From: Mesorhizobium sp. PAMC28654
Lineage (GTDB): Bacteria; Pseudomonadota; Alphaproteobacteria; Rhizobiales; Rhizobiaceae
Length of the DNA: 64,000 bases
Direction: 5' to 3'
Assembly: GCF_020616515.1 (NCBI RefSeq)
Contig: NZ_CP085135.1
Coordinates: 5,999,001-6,063,000 of the forward strand
The notes under the pieces: generated by a model
Told to the model about the DNA's origin: nothing
Database searches by the model: none
The model's input: the letters and a program-made list of their open reading frames with translations, nothing else
In this document: positions 6,657 through 14,845 of the stretch, one piece after another
Numbering within the stretch: the first letter of the stretch is position 1
How the letters are laid out: every line of letters begins with the position of its first letter
Position numbers and translations under genes: made by a program

Positions 6657-7031
6657 ATGGCGCGGGGTGGCCTATACTTCCTGCGCCTGAGATCGACGGC
6701 AAAAGCAGGCATGGCGAGGCAAGCCATGGCTCGCTCGGCACGTCTGGGACCGCGGTGGGGGGCAGCGTTCCTTATGATTGGCGGCGCGGCTCTTCGAAAC
6801 TACAGCACTCGTGCCTGGACGCTGGCCGTTGCCGCACTTTGCGTCATCCTGGCCCTTATCTCGATATGGGGCTTCTATCGGTATTGGCCCAGCCGTGAGT
6901 TGCGGATGAAGGGCAATGCCGTCGCTGCATGGGGGCACGTCGCCGAGGTGTCGATCTATCTTATTGTTGTTCTGCTCGTCCTCTATTTCACGCCGACTAG
7001 CGTTTGGCTGTCCGCCATCGAAGGGCACTGA
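6657..7031 (+). CDS. small two-pass membrane protein
   Basis: A 124-residue ORF. The N-terminus is basic, and two hydrophobic segments (WTLAVAALCVILALISIWGFY and VSIYLIVVLLVLYFTPTSVWL) flank a short loop, giving a two-helix topology. The ATG at 6657 has GAGG 6-7 nt upstream; later starts at 6711, 6726 or 6774 would keep both helices. No family recognised. A hairpin at 7041 separates it from the convergent gene. Confidence 0.5.
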   Translation: MARGGLYFLRLRSTAKAGMARQAMARSARLGPRWGAAFLMIGGAALRNYSTRAWTLAVAALCVILALISIWGFYRYWPSRELRMKGNAVAAWGHVAEVSIYLIVVLLVLYFTPTSVWLSAIEGH

Positions 7032-7040
7032 CACAAACGA

Positions 7041-7064
7041 ATGGCGGGCCGTGCGACCCGCCAT
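7041..7064. terminator. bidirectional hairpin between convergent genes
   Basis: ATGGCGGG (7041-7048) and CCCGCCAT (7057-7064) form a perfect 8-bp stem between the two convergent stop codons. T-tracts are poor on both sides. Confidence 0.5.
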
Positions 7065-7082
7065 CCTCGTGGTCGTGGAAAA

Positions 7083-7358
7083 TCAGCCCTTGCCGGCGAG
7101 CGTGTGCAGCTTATCGCAGAACTCGGCATGCGGCTTGCTCATCGCCGCGTCGTTGCATTCCTTCATCATGGCGCTCTTGTGCCGCTTGGATTCCTTGTCC
7201 CAGACCTTCTTCATGTCGGCATCCGACTTCATGGTCGTCATTGCCTTGTCGGTAAAGAAGGGGGCCATCATCTTTGGCTGGTCGAGGATGCCGGCAAATG
7301 CAGAACCGGCGATTACTGATGCGGCCAATACTCCCAGGCAGACGGTTTTGATGTTCAT
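7083..7358 (-). CDS. small secreted helical protein
   Basis: A 91-residue protein with a clear signal peptide (MNIKTVCLGVLAASVIAGSAFA) and a mature chain of about 69 residues rich in Lys, Met and Asp. Two Cys (ECNDAAM and EFCDKL) could form a disulfide. The pattern fits small periplasmic proteins of unknown function common in Mesorhizobium. It is convergent with the two-pass membrane protein. Nothing indicates a ligand. Confidence 0.65.
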   Translation of the reverse strand: MNIKTVCLGVLAASVIAGSAFAGILDQPKMMAPFFTDKAMTTMKSDADMKKVWDKESKRHKSAMMKECNDAAMSKPHAEFCDKLHTLAGKG

Positions 7359-7754
7359 GGATTATCTCTTCCCTGTTTTTGCCCCCGGATGAGGGCACAT
7401 CATCAATATCATTTTTGGAAGATTGATTTAGAGGTAGCTGATATTGGTTGCTGTCACGTTTCGGTGAGCGTGACGGCCGAAAAGCATGCCTTCAGGCTGA
7501 ACCCGAGTGGAACCGGTTTTCGAAAAAAGACCATGCTCGGACAGACGGATAGAGCCTCCCGAGTTCAGTGGCAGGCTCCAGGGAACATTTCGCCGGCGGC
7601 GTGGTTGTTGCGGTGGCCAGCCTGCTGACGCGTCTGGTCTCACAGGTCCTGTCGAGGAACCAGGGCCCGTCACCGTGAGGTGGCGGGCTTTCCGTTTTTG
7701 GTGGCAGGAGCGCGGCGTCAGGCCGCCCAGGTGGCCGCCCTGTGCAGGTTCGGC
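7359..7754. other. 396-bp intergenic region, no gene recognised
   Basis: No convincing ORF. It contains a degenerate member of the GGAACCGGTTTTC...CATGCTC repeat family near 7508-7543 and a terminator-like hairpin at 7665-7700 with no gene in front of it. Confidence 0.5.
7665..7700 (+). terminator. orphan intrinsic terminator
   Basis: GCCCGTCACC (7665-7674), loop GTGA, GGTGGCGGGC (7679-7688), then TTTCCGTTTTTG: a 10-bp stem with one G-U pair. It points to a plus-strand transcript, but no coding gene precedes it. The stem resembles the peptide-array terminators. Confidence 0.6.
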
Positions 7755-8627
7755 TTACTCGGCCGCCGCAGCCAGCTTGTCCTGCGTCTTGGTGTCGAAA
7801 TCGCTGGCGTCGTGGCGCTCGAGCAACTGCATGGAAGGTTCACCGAAGGCGCGGTTGACCATGCGCCCGCGCTTCACCGCCGGCCTTTCGTCGATCGCCT
7901 TGGCCCAGCGCTGCACGTGCTTGTACTCGTGCACCGACAGGAACTCGGCTGAGTCATTGTACATGCGGCCGAGCACCAGCCCGCCATACCAGGGCCAAAC
8001 AGCCATATCGGCGATCGTATAGTCGCCACCGCCCAGATATTCGTTGTCAGCCAGCCGGCGGTCGAGCACGTCCAGTTGCCGCTTGGTCTCCATCGAGAAA
8101 CGGTCGATGGCGTATTCGAATTTTTCGGGCGCGTAGGCGTAGAAATGGCCGAAGCCGCCGCCGAGATAGGGGGCCGAGCCCATCTGCCAGAACAGCCAGG
8201 ACAGTACCTCCGCGCGCGCTGGCTGGTCGGTCGGCAGGAATTCGCCGAACTTTTCCGCCAGGTAGACCAGGATCGAGCCGGATTCGAAGATGCGGACCGG
8301 CTTCTTGCCGCCGCGGTCCATCAAGGCGGGGATCTTGGAGTTGGGATTGACCTCGACGAAGCCGCTGCCGAACTGGTCGCCATCGCCGATCTTGATCAGC
8401 CAGGCGTCATATTCCGCGCCCTTGTGGCCCAGAGCCAGCAGTTCCTCCAGCATGATCGTCACCTTGACGCCATTGGGCGTCGCCAGCGAATAGAGCTGCA
8501 GCGGGTGCTTGCCCACCGGCAGTTCCTTGTCATGCGTGGAGCCGGCGATCGGGCGGTTGATGTTGGCGAAGGTGCCGCCATTGCCCTGTTTCCAGGTCCA
8601 GACTTTCGGGGGTGTGTATTCGGTCAT
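7755..8627 (-). CDS. yghU: glutathione-dependent disulfide-bond oxidoreductase, YghU type
   Basis: A 290-residue glutathione transferase-fold protein of the YghU/YfcG nu class, which reduces disulfides with two bound glutathiones. It has the long N-terminal extension typical of YghU (VWTWKQGNGGTFANINRPIAG) and the thioredoxin-like domain from about residue 45 (LQLYSLATPNGVKVTIMLEE). Later come the VNPNSKIPALMD and FESGSILVYLAEKFG glutathione-site motifs and a helical C-terminal domain with DYTIADMAVWPW. It is cytosolic. It is monocistronic; a palindrome at 8725-8742 lies in its promoter region. Confidence 0.88.
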   Translation of the reverse strand: MTEYTPPKVWTWKQGNGGTFANINRPIAGSTHDKELPVGKHPLQLYSLATPNGVKVTIMLEELLALGHKGAEYDAWLIKIGDGDQFGSGFVEVNPNSKIPALMDRGGKKPVRIFESGSILVYLAEKFGEFLPTDQPARAEVLSWLFWQMGSAPYLGGGFGHFYAYAPEKFEYAIDRFSMETKRQLDVLDRRLADNEYLGGGDYTIADMAVWPWYGGLVLGRMYNDSAEFLSVHEYKHVQRWAKAIDERPAVKRGRMVNRAFGEPSMQLLERHDASDFDTKTQDKLAAAAE

Positions 8628-8724
8628 CTCGGAAGGCCTCGTGTTTTGGGTGGGGCGAAGGATGATTTGAGGTTGATGGGGCGGGCTGGCTACAGGTAAG
8701 ATACAACGGGCTGCAAAGGGGGAA

Positions 8725-8742
8725 GTTCAACTTACGTTGAAC
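8725..8742. promoter_or_regulatory. operator-like palindrome upstream of yghU
   Basis: GTTCAAC-TTAC-GTTGAAC, perfect 7-bp arms, about 100 bp upstream of the yghU start. No regulator gene is adjacent, so the binding protein is unknown. Confidence 0.5.
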
Positions 8743-8837
8743 TATTGTCAACGCGGGCGCCGCCCCTCATTGTCCTGCCGGACGTTCGTCGTTCGAAAAG
8801 CCAAGCAATTGGCTTTTCGTCCGCTGTGCGGACCACT

Positions 8838-8985
8838 CCTCAACTCCCCTATAGTGACGGGGAGAAAGATGCTGACCGCGACGCCGACGCCCTTTCTGCA
8901 ACGCTCACAATTGGCGAAATCCTCGATGACGGCGTCCTTCGCCCCGTTTACGGGGAGAAGTGCCCGGCAGGGCGATGAGGGGCGG
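8838..8985. repeat. RIME-like intergenic mosaic element
   Basis: It contains CTCCCCT...ACGGGGAG near 8840-8864 and CCCCGTTTACGGGG followed by AGAAGTGCCCGGCAGGGCGATGAGGGG near 8942-8981, typical of rhizobial intergenic mosaic elements. It has no coding potential. Ends are approximate. Confidence 0.6.
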
Positions 8986-9083
8986 CGCCAAGATCGGTAA
9001 TTGGCCTTCCCACAACCCCTTGCGCCTTGCCGCGCGTGGCATACCTATAGAACATGATAGCAAAGCCGACCCAGGATAAGAGC

Positions 9084-9989
9084 ATGACCATCAATCCCCA
9101 TCTGCGCTCCGTCGTTGCGGTGCGCGCCACTGTTCCCGATGACGCCTTTACGGCGAATGCGCTGGGCACGCGCCGGGAAGGCAGCGGCGTGGTTATAAGG
9201 GACAATGGGCTGGTGCTGACCATCGGCTATCTCATCACCGAGGCCGAGGAGGTCTGGCTGACCGACCATAGCGGGCGCGTGGTGCCGGCGCATGCGCTGG
9301 CCTACGACCAGGAGTCAGGGTTTGGGCTGGTGCAGGCGCTGGCGCCGCTCGGCCTGCCGGCGGTTACCCTGGGCGACGCGGCCAAGACCAAGGTCGGCGA
9401 TGCAGTGGTGCTGACCGACGGTATCGGCCAGTCCGTGCAGGCCCACATCGTCACCAAGCAGGAATTCGCCGGCTATTGGGAATATCTGCTGGACGAGGCG
9501 ATCTTCATCGCCCCGGCGCATCCGTCATGGGGAGGTGCCGCGCTGTTCGGGGCCGATGGCACACTGCTCGGCATCGGCTCGCTGCGCCTGCAGATGAGCC
9601 GCAACGGCGACGTCGCCGATATCAACATGGTGGTGCCCATCAACCTGTTGCCGCCGATCCTCGACGATCTGCTGACGCGCGGCCAGGTGGCGAGGCCGCC
9701 GCGCCCGTGGCTCGGCGCGCTTTCGGCTGAAAGCGATGGCAAGGTGGTGGTGATGAGCGTCACCGAAGGCGGCCCCGCCGCCAAGGCCGGCCTGCGCCAG
9801 GGCGACGTCATCTCGGATGTGCGCGACGGCGAAGTCGACGGGCTCGCCGATTTCTATCGCAAGCTGTGGGACAGCGGCCCGGCGGGTGCTGAAATCCCGA
9901 TGCGCGTGGTGCGCGACGGCCGCGAAACCTGGCTGCGGGTGAAATCAGCCGATCGTGCGAGTTTCCTGAGGAAGCCGCATCTGCAGTAG
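9084..9989 (+). CDS. HtrA-like S1C protein lacking the catalytic triad
   Basis: A 301-residue protein with a trypsin-like domain and a C-terminal PDZ domain (KVVVMSVTEGGPAAKAGLRQGDVI), the layout of DegP/HtrA. All three catalytic positions are replaced when aligned to DegP. The His region NNHVV reads IGYLI, the Asp region SDIAL reads SGFGL, and the Ser loop GNSGG reads PSWGG. There is no signal peptide, so it may be cytosolic. It is probably a non-proteolytic scaffold or peptide-binding protein. ATG 9084 has AGGA 8 nt upstream and is preferred to ATG 9054. It stands alone. Confidence 0.75.
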   Translation: MTINPHLRSVVAVRATVPDDAFTANALGTRREGSGVVIRDNGLVLTIGYLITEAEEVWLTDHSGRVVPAHALAYDQESGFGLVQALAPLGLPAVTLGDAAKTKVGDAVVLTDGIGQSVQAHIVTKQEFAGYWEYLLDEAIFIAPAHPSWGGAALFGADGTLLGIGSLRLQMSRNGDVADINMVVPINLLPPILDDLLTRGQVARPPRPWLGALSAESDGKVVVMSVTEGGPAAKAGLRQGDVISDVRDGEVDGLADFYRKLWDSGPAGAEIPMRVVRDGRETWLRVKSADRASFLRKPHLQ

Positions 9990-10040
9990 GCGGCGCGCCT
10001 TTCCATTCGCGGATCGCGATGCACTTTTCGGGATCATGCT

Positions 10041-10517
10041 CTAGGAATCGGCTGGTGAGACAGCCGAGGCCACAGCCTGCGCGGCGACTGCAAGCTGGGA
10101 CATGACATCCACCGCGACACGCGATGCCTCCTCGCCAAGAGCCTCAGCCAACCGGACCCGGGCACGCTCCTAGGTGGCCATGGATTCATCCATCAGCCGG
10201 CGCCCCCCGTCGGTAAGCACCAGGCGTTTGCCGGCTCGGCCCCGCCCCCCATGGTTACGCACGAGCTCCCTCCGCTCGAGGCTCTTTACGCTACGGCTGA
10301 GGGTAGTGGCGTCGACCCCTGCGCGCGCCGCCAGTTCAGCGAGCGTTGGCTCATGGCTGCCGCCAATCCCCACCAGAAGGCTGAACTGCTCAGCGGTGAT
10401 CCCCAAGGGTCGAAAGCAGGCATTGTAGTAGCGCGTGAGCGCTCGCGCGGTGACCCGGGCCTGGAAGGCCGGGCACTCGGTTTCGACGCGGCGATAGAGA
10501 TCAGAAGCCTCTGTCAT
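10041..10517 (-). pseudogene. MarR family regulator with in-frame amber codon
   Basis: The first 115 residues form a MarR winged-helix protein (TLAELAARAGVDATTLSRSVKSLERRELV, GRAGKRLVLTDGG). A TAG follows MDESMAT, and the same frame then continues as ERARVRLAEALGEEASRV up to a stop at 10041. In MarR proteins this point usually reads W-E-R-A-x, so TGG to TAG is the simple explanation. The C-terminal dimerisation helix would be lost unless read through. ATG 10517 is chosen as the family-like start. It is divergent from a DUF1330 gene that is also broken. Confidence 0.75.
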
Positions 10518-10546
10518 TTGCGGGTCCTCGACAAGCTTCGAATCAT

Positions 10547-10567
10547 ATAATACTGTATATGCATTAT
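10547..10567. promoter_or_regulatory. possible MarR operator
   Basis: An AT-rich imperfect inverted repeat (ATAAT ... ATTAT arms) in the divergent region between the MarR and DUF1330 genes, where an autoregulatory MarR site would be expected. Confidence 0.35.
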
Positions 10568-10584
10568 TGTTAGGGAGCCGCGCC

Positions 10585-10925
10585 ATGACGGCCTATGTTC
10601 ACGTCAATCTACGTATAAAAGATCCGGCCAGACAAGCCGCGCTTGCGCCGCGCTTTCAGGCGGCGCTGCAGGCAGCAGGAGGCCGCATCCTCCACTTCGG
10701 GCCGGTGACCCAGATGCTGGAAGGGGACGTGGCGCCATTGCCCATGGCCGGCATCTTCGAATTCGCGACCTTGGCCGACGCGCTGGCGTTCTATCATCGG
10801 AGTACGCGCCGATCAAGGTTGAGCGCGACGCGGCGCAGGAAGCGCGCATGTTTGTCGTCGACGCCGGGCTGAGTGGCCCAAGACCGCGTTCGTCCGGCTA
10901 CGGACGGGTTCCGCCCCGTTTGTGA
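10585..10925 (+). pseudogene. DUF1330 family protein, frameshifted
   Basis: The start MTAYVHVNLRIKDPARQAAL and GIFEFATLADALAFYH match DUF1330, a ferredoxin-like dimeric alpha-beta barrel family of about 95-100 residues. After FYH (about 10796) the frame is wrong. The expected C-terminus, EYAPIKVERDAAQEARMFVV, is encoded in a different frame from 10800. A single missing base in the codon after FYH explains this. The downstream frame stops at 10923. It is paired with a nonsense-mutated MarR gene. Confidence 0.7.
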
Positions 10926-11251
10926 TCTTCGCGGCAAAGGGCTGCCTACGGAGCCGCTGCCTTGCCATTGTCCGGAACCGGGGCGTGGGCACGGGGTAGC
11001 CGCGGCGTGACAAGGGCACCGCCGGATTCAAGCTGGCCGTTATCGTTGGCCGTTGCGGCTACGACAGGCACAATCCGGCAAGAAGTATCCCCAGGGGGCA
11101 AGCTCGGCCTCGAAAATGTGGACCAAACGAAAAGACCGCGCTTGCTTTCGCAAGGCGGCCTTTTCGCGGGAGGAGGTCAGAAGAGCCGGAGCCAATCCCG
11201 AAAACTGGGAGCGGGTTTTCGAAAAGGCCCGGACAGATAGATGGACGTCAA
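10926..11251. other. 326-bp intergenic region
   Basis: No gene recognised. A terminator-like hairpin lies at 11134-11166 on the plus strand and a degenerate CCCGAAAA...GGTTTTCG repeat near 11196-11225. Confidence 0.5.
11134..11166 (+). terminator. orphan terminator-like hairpin
   Basis: GACCGCGCTTGC pairs with GCAAGGCGGCC (one bulged base) around TTTC, followed by TTTTCG. No plus-strand gene directly precedes it except the DUF1330 pseudogene about 210 bp upstream. Confidence 0.45.
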
Positions 11252-11596
11252 TCAGGCCTTGGTTGCCTTGCGGACGTGGTGCTTGCGGTGATGATGCTTG
11301 CGGACGTGATGCTTGTGGGTGTGGTGCTTCTTGACGTGATGCCTGTTGTGGTGGTGATGACGGTGATGCTTGCGGACGTGGTGGTGCCGGCGATGTTTGC
11401 GGATCCGCTTGTGGCTGGGGGACTGGGCGCGCGTCTGCGTCGCGGCAGCCGGGGTGGTGGTCGTCGTGGTCGCGGCCGGAGCGGTCGTTGTCGTGGCCGG
11501 AGCGGTGGTTGTCGTCTGGGCGTTGGCGTCGACAACCGGCATCGAGAAGGCGAGGGCGAGAGCCAAGCCGAGGGCGGAGAGGATGGACTTGTTCAC
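11252..11596 (-). CDS. secreted histidine/lysine-rich protein
   Basis: A 114-residue protein. A signal peptide (NKSILSALGLALALAFSMPVVDANAQ) is followed by a Thr/Ala-rich linker (about residues 27-55) and a C-terminal half built of HHHV, KHH, RHHHH and KKHH runs. More than a third of that half is His, implying metal (Ni, Zn or Cu) binding or a strongly basic pH-sensitive surface. The GTG start at 11596 is chosen because AAGGA lies 9 nt upstream; an ATG 21 nt earlier lacks this. No family with known function was recognised. Confidence 0.65.
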   Translation of the reverse strand: MNKSILSALGLALALAFSMPVVDANAQTTTTAPATTTTAPAATTTTTTPAAATQTRAQSPSHKRIRKHRRHHHVRKHHRHHHHNRHHVKKHHTHKHHVRKHHHRKHHVRKATKA

Positions 11597-11639
11597 TTGT
11601 ATCATTCCTTGTTTCAAATGATGATTGTTGATGGGAGGT

Positions 11640-11931
11640 TCACTGGCCTTGGTCGTCCGGTGTCACTCCAAGGAGCTTCAGGGCGTTGGCGAGGGTCCGG
11701 ATGCCTTGTGCCTGCTTGTGGTCGGCACAAAACTGGGATGCGCGCCGCTGAAGCGCTGTTGCCTGCGCGGCCTGCGTCGCGTTGGCTTGTTTCGAGGGCC
11801 TCGTCGAGTTGAAGACTGAGCCGGTCGCAATGTTGGCTCCGGGTGATGGCCGCCTGCGCGGGCTGCCCGACCGCAAGCATGGCGAGCGACATGCCAAGCA
11901 GTGCTCCCATCCATCCATACGATCGTTGCAT
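11640..11931 (-). pseudogene. secreted Cys-containing small protein, frameshifted
   Basis: The start MQRSYGWMGALLGMSLAMLA is a signal peptide, then AITRSQHCDRLSLQLDEALE. After this the frame is lost, and the continuation (QAAQATALQRRASQFC, then TLANALKLLGVTPDDQGQ) lies in another frame ending at 11640. The joined product would be a periplasmic helical protein of about 95 residues with two Cys. The shift lies near 11790-11800. It could be a sequencing error. It lies just upstream of the His-rich gene on the same strand. Confidence 0.6.
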
Positions 11932-12241
11932 TGTCAGCCATCGCCCCGTCTGCTTTCGCGGCAACCGGTATCTCCGGCGCCCACGGATAGGGTTATGACA
12001 GCGGATTCTTTCGCCAGTTTTTCCCAACTGTTGAATCTTGTTTCTGGATTGTTTCCCGAGCGGTGGACCAGGATGCGATCCAACGTAGGGTCGCGGCACT
12101 TGGGCTGGCGGCCACCAACCGGCCAGCGGTGGACAGGGTCTCATGAACGAGACATCGTCAGTTCGACGAGGTCGGGCGCTGGCTCGGCCCCCTCAAGAAC
12201 ATCCCGGCGGAGGCGAGACCGCGTATCGGGAGACGGGATTT
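11932..12241. other. 310-bp intergenic region
   Basis: I see no gene, hairpin or repeat that I can support here. Confidence 0.5.
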
Positions 12242-13270
12242 TCAATCGCCGGGTGCGACATCGTCCTCGGCATCCCCCGACGCATAGTGGCGCACGACCC
12301 AGGACCGGAACAGCGCGACGGCAGGATCGACCATGTCGTCGGGATGGACGGTAAGATAGTAGCCGAAGCCGCTGGGGCTGGCCGTTTGCGGGGAGAGAGC
12401 GACAAGGCGGCCGTCGGCAAACTCGGCCGCGAACATGTCGGGATCGACCAGCGTGATGCCACCGCCGGCTATGGCATGTTGCACGGCAAGCGCCTCGGTT
12501 TCGAAGGCAAGGCCACGCGCGGCGCCGAGATCGATGCCGCAATGGCGGGCGTGGATCGACCAGAAGATATCAAAGGGCTCACCTTCCAGCTTGACGTGCA
12601 GCAGTTCGTTGGCGCGTAGAAAATCGGCAAGGCCAAGCCCCTGCGCCCGCGCGGCAAGCCACGGCGCGCAGGCTGGCGTCTGGTTGATCATCCAGAGCGG
12701 ATCGCGGATGACGTCGCCAAGGTGAGGACGGTCGAAAACGACCGCGATGTCGACGCTGCGTCCTGCCGGCAGGCCAATGCCATTGCTGCTTGATATGTCG
12801 ATCGGCACGTCGGGAAAGGCGCGGCGGAACTCGGCAATCAGGGACAGTCCCGCGACATGCAGGAAGGTCGGCGGCATGTGAACCTTGAGGATGCGGCCGC
12901 TGGGACCGGGTTCGCGCCTCAGCATTTTCAGCGTTTCTTCCATGCGGTCGAAGGATCCTGTCACCACCGGCAGCAGGGCTGCGCCGGCGGCGGTGAGTGA
13001 CATGCCCTGCGCGCGTCGTTCCAGCAGCCGGCAGCCGAGATATTCCTCCAGCCGACCGACATGCCGGCTGAGCGCGCTCTGCGAAATATGCAACGCCGCG
13101 GCCGCGCCGGTGAAGCTGAGCCGTCCACCGACCGCCTCGAAGGCGCGCAGCGCGTTCAGCGGCAACCAGACCCGGCCGCCCCTCTGGTCATCAGTAGTCT
13201 CGGCCGCCGGCACGGTGCCGGCCGCATCGGCGGAAGGAAGCGTCGAACCCTTGCTTCCTTTTTTACTCAT
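12242..13270 (-). CDS. LysR family transcriptional regulator
   Basis: A 342-residue LysR-type regulator. A Ser/Thr/Ala-rich N-terminal extension of about 35 residues precedes the winged helix (LNALRAFEAVGGRLSFTGAAAALHISQSALSRHVGRLEEYLG). A periplasmic-binding-like effector domain follows, with GLAFETEALAVQHAIAGGGITLV. It resembles GcvA-type members. ATG 13270 is preferred to an in-frame ATG 48 codons upstream. It is divergent from the Rieske oxygenase gene with a 109-bp spacer, so it most likely controls that gene. Confidence 0.85.
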   Translation of the reverse strand: MSKKGSKGSTLPSADAAGTVPAAETTDDQRGGRVWLPLNALRAFEAVGGRLSFTGAAAALHISQSALSRHVGRLEEYLGCRLLERRAQGMSLTAAGAALLPVVTGSFDRMEETLKMLRREPGPSGRILKVHMPPTFLHVAGLSLIAEFRRAFPDVPIDISSSNGIGLPAGRSVDIAVVFDRPHLGDVIRDPLWMINQTPACAPWLAARAQGLGLADFLRANELLHVKLEGEPFDIFWSIHARHCGIDLGAARGLAFETEALAVQHAIAGGGITLVDPDMFAAEFADGRLVALSPQTASPSGFGYYLTVHPDDMVDPAVALFRSWVVRHYASGDAEDDVAPGD

Positions 13271-13379
13271 TGTCCGTCTCCGCCTTGTCGCGGTTTGCCC
13301 GCATTCGATAGGGTCATCTAAAAACGCAATTTGAACAGTTCCAGCCTGGGTGCCATGGTGACCCAAAAGGAAAACAGCC

Positions 13380-14723
13380 ATGCTCGATCTGGAGAGAATC
13401 CGCGACCTCGTCAACCAGCGCCGGCCCGGCCATACGTTGCCGCGGGACCTCTATAACAGTCCCGAGGCGTTCAAGTTCGATCTCGACGCCATATTCGGCC
13501 AATCGTGGATCCTGGCGGGATTCACCTGCGAGATCCCGCGGCCGCGCGGCTATCTCGCCGTCAGCGTTGGCGGCTCCCCCGTGGTTATCACGCGCGACGG
13601 TGAAGGCGTCTATCGTGCCTTCCACAATTCCTGCCGTCACCGTGGAGCGCAGGTTTGCGCCGAGGGGGCGGGCGGACGGGCGCGCCTGACCTGCCCCTAT
13701 CACCAGTGGGTGTATGATCTCGACGGCAGGCTGGTCCATGCCCGCATGCCGGAAACCTTCGAGCGGGCCGAGCACGGGCTGCGGCCAGTGCATCTCGAGA
13801 ATGTAGCCGGCGCGCTGTTCGTCTGCCTCGCCGAGACGCCGCCTTCCTTCGCGCGCTTCCGCGCCGATCTCGAGCCGCTGCTTGCCCCGCACAGGCTGGA
13901 GGAGGCCAAGATCGCCTTCCAGAATACGCTGGTCGAGCGCGGCAACTGGAAGCTTGTGATGGAGAATGCGCGTGAGTGCTACCATTGCGGCGTCAGCCAT
14001 CCCGAACTGTGCCTGACCTTCCCCATCGCGGCCAGCGTCGACGGGCATTTCGCGGTCGCGGAGGATCCGCACTATGCGGCCTTCGCCGCCCGGGTCGAGG
14101 AAGCCGGGCTCGGCATGGGCCCGTTCGTCGGTCCATGGTGGCAGGTCGAGCGCTTTCCGCTCAACAAGGGGCATGTCGGGCTCACCATCGACGGCGCGCT
14201 TGCATGCAGGAAGCCGATGGTCGAGGGCGCCGGCGACATCGGCTCACTGCGCTGGGCCATCGAGCCGCACGGTTTCTGCCATTCGACCGCCGACACCACG
14301 GTCTATTTCAGCGCCATGCCGACGGCGGCGGGAGAGACGGTGGTGACCTGCAAATGGCTGGTACACAAGGACGCGGTGGAGGGCGTCGACTACGACATCG
14401 AGCATCTCACCGCCTTGTGGAACGTGACCAATCTCCAGGACCGGGACCTGGTGGAGGTCAATCAGCGCGGCGTGAACTCGGTGGGATATGTACCCGGGCC
14501 CTACAGCCTGCCCGACGAAGCCTATGTCCAGCGCTTCGTCGACTGGTACTGCGACAAGGCCATGGACTATATCGCGGCGCGCACGGGCGTGGACGCAAGG
14601 CCAATCGAACTGCGCGGCGTGATCTCCGGCGCCGTCGAGAGCAACCTCACGCCGGCCCCGGATTTGCAAGCAAGCGCCGGTCGAGATTCGCTGGAGAAAA
14701 ACGGCGCGCTGGCCTCGGATTAA
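13380..14723 (+). CDS. Rieske oxygenase alpha subunit, Stc2/GbcA-like
   Basis: A 447-residue ring-hydroxylating-type oxygenase. The Rieske cluster motif is C-R-H-R-G ... C-P-Y-H-Q-W (about residues 85-110), and the mononuclear iron region is ENARECYHCGVSHPEL. In this subfamily (stachydrine demethylase Stc2, glycine betaine monooxygenase GbcA) the substrates are quaternary amines and the products are N-demethylated. Electrons come from a separate flavin reductase, which is not adjacent. The substrate is inferred from family only. LysR control is likely. A second paralogue lies at 46282. Confidence 0.8.
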   Translation: MLDLERIRDLVNQRRPGHTLPRDLYNSPEAFKFDLDAIFGQSWILAGFTCEIPRPRGYLAVSVGGSPVVITRDGEGVYRAFHNSCRHRGAQVCAEGAGGRARLTCPYHQWVYDLDGRLVHARMPETFERAEHGLRPVHLENVAGALFVCLAETPPSFARFRADLEPLLAPHRLEEAKIAFQNTLVERGNWKLVMENARECYHCGVSHPELCLTFPIAASVDGHFAVAEDPHYAAFAARVEEAGLGMGPFVGPWWQVERFPLNKGHVGLTIDGALACRKPMVEGAGDIGSLRWAIEPHGFCHSTADTTVYFSAMPTAAGETVVTCKWLVHKDAVEGVDYDIEHLTALWNVTNLQDRDLVEVNQRGVNSVGYVPGPYSLPDEAYVQRFVDWYCDKAMDYIAARTGVDARPIELRGVISGAVESNLTPAPDLQASAGRDSLEKNGALASD

Positions 14724-14845
14724 GCTGAACGACCACGCTGCTCCACGCCCGCATGGCGGTGCATGCCGGTCATCGTGCCCCATGCTGGAGAATTCCGATG
14801 TTCCCGACATCGCCAAGGTGTTAGGAATTGGTGGAGTTGCGAGGG

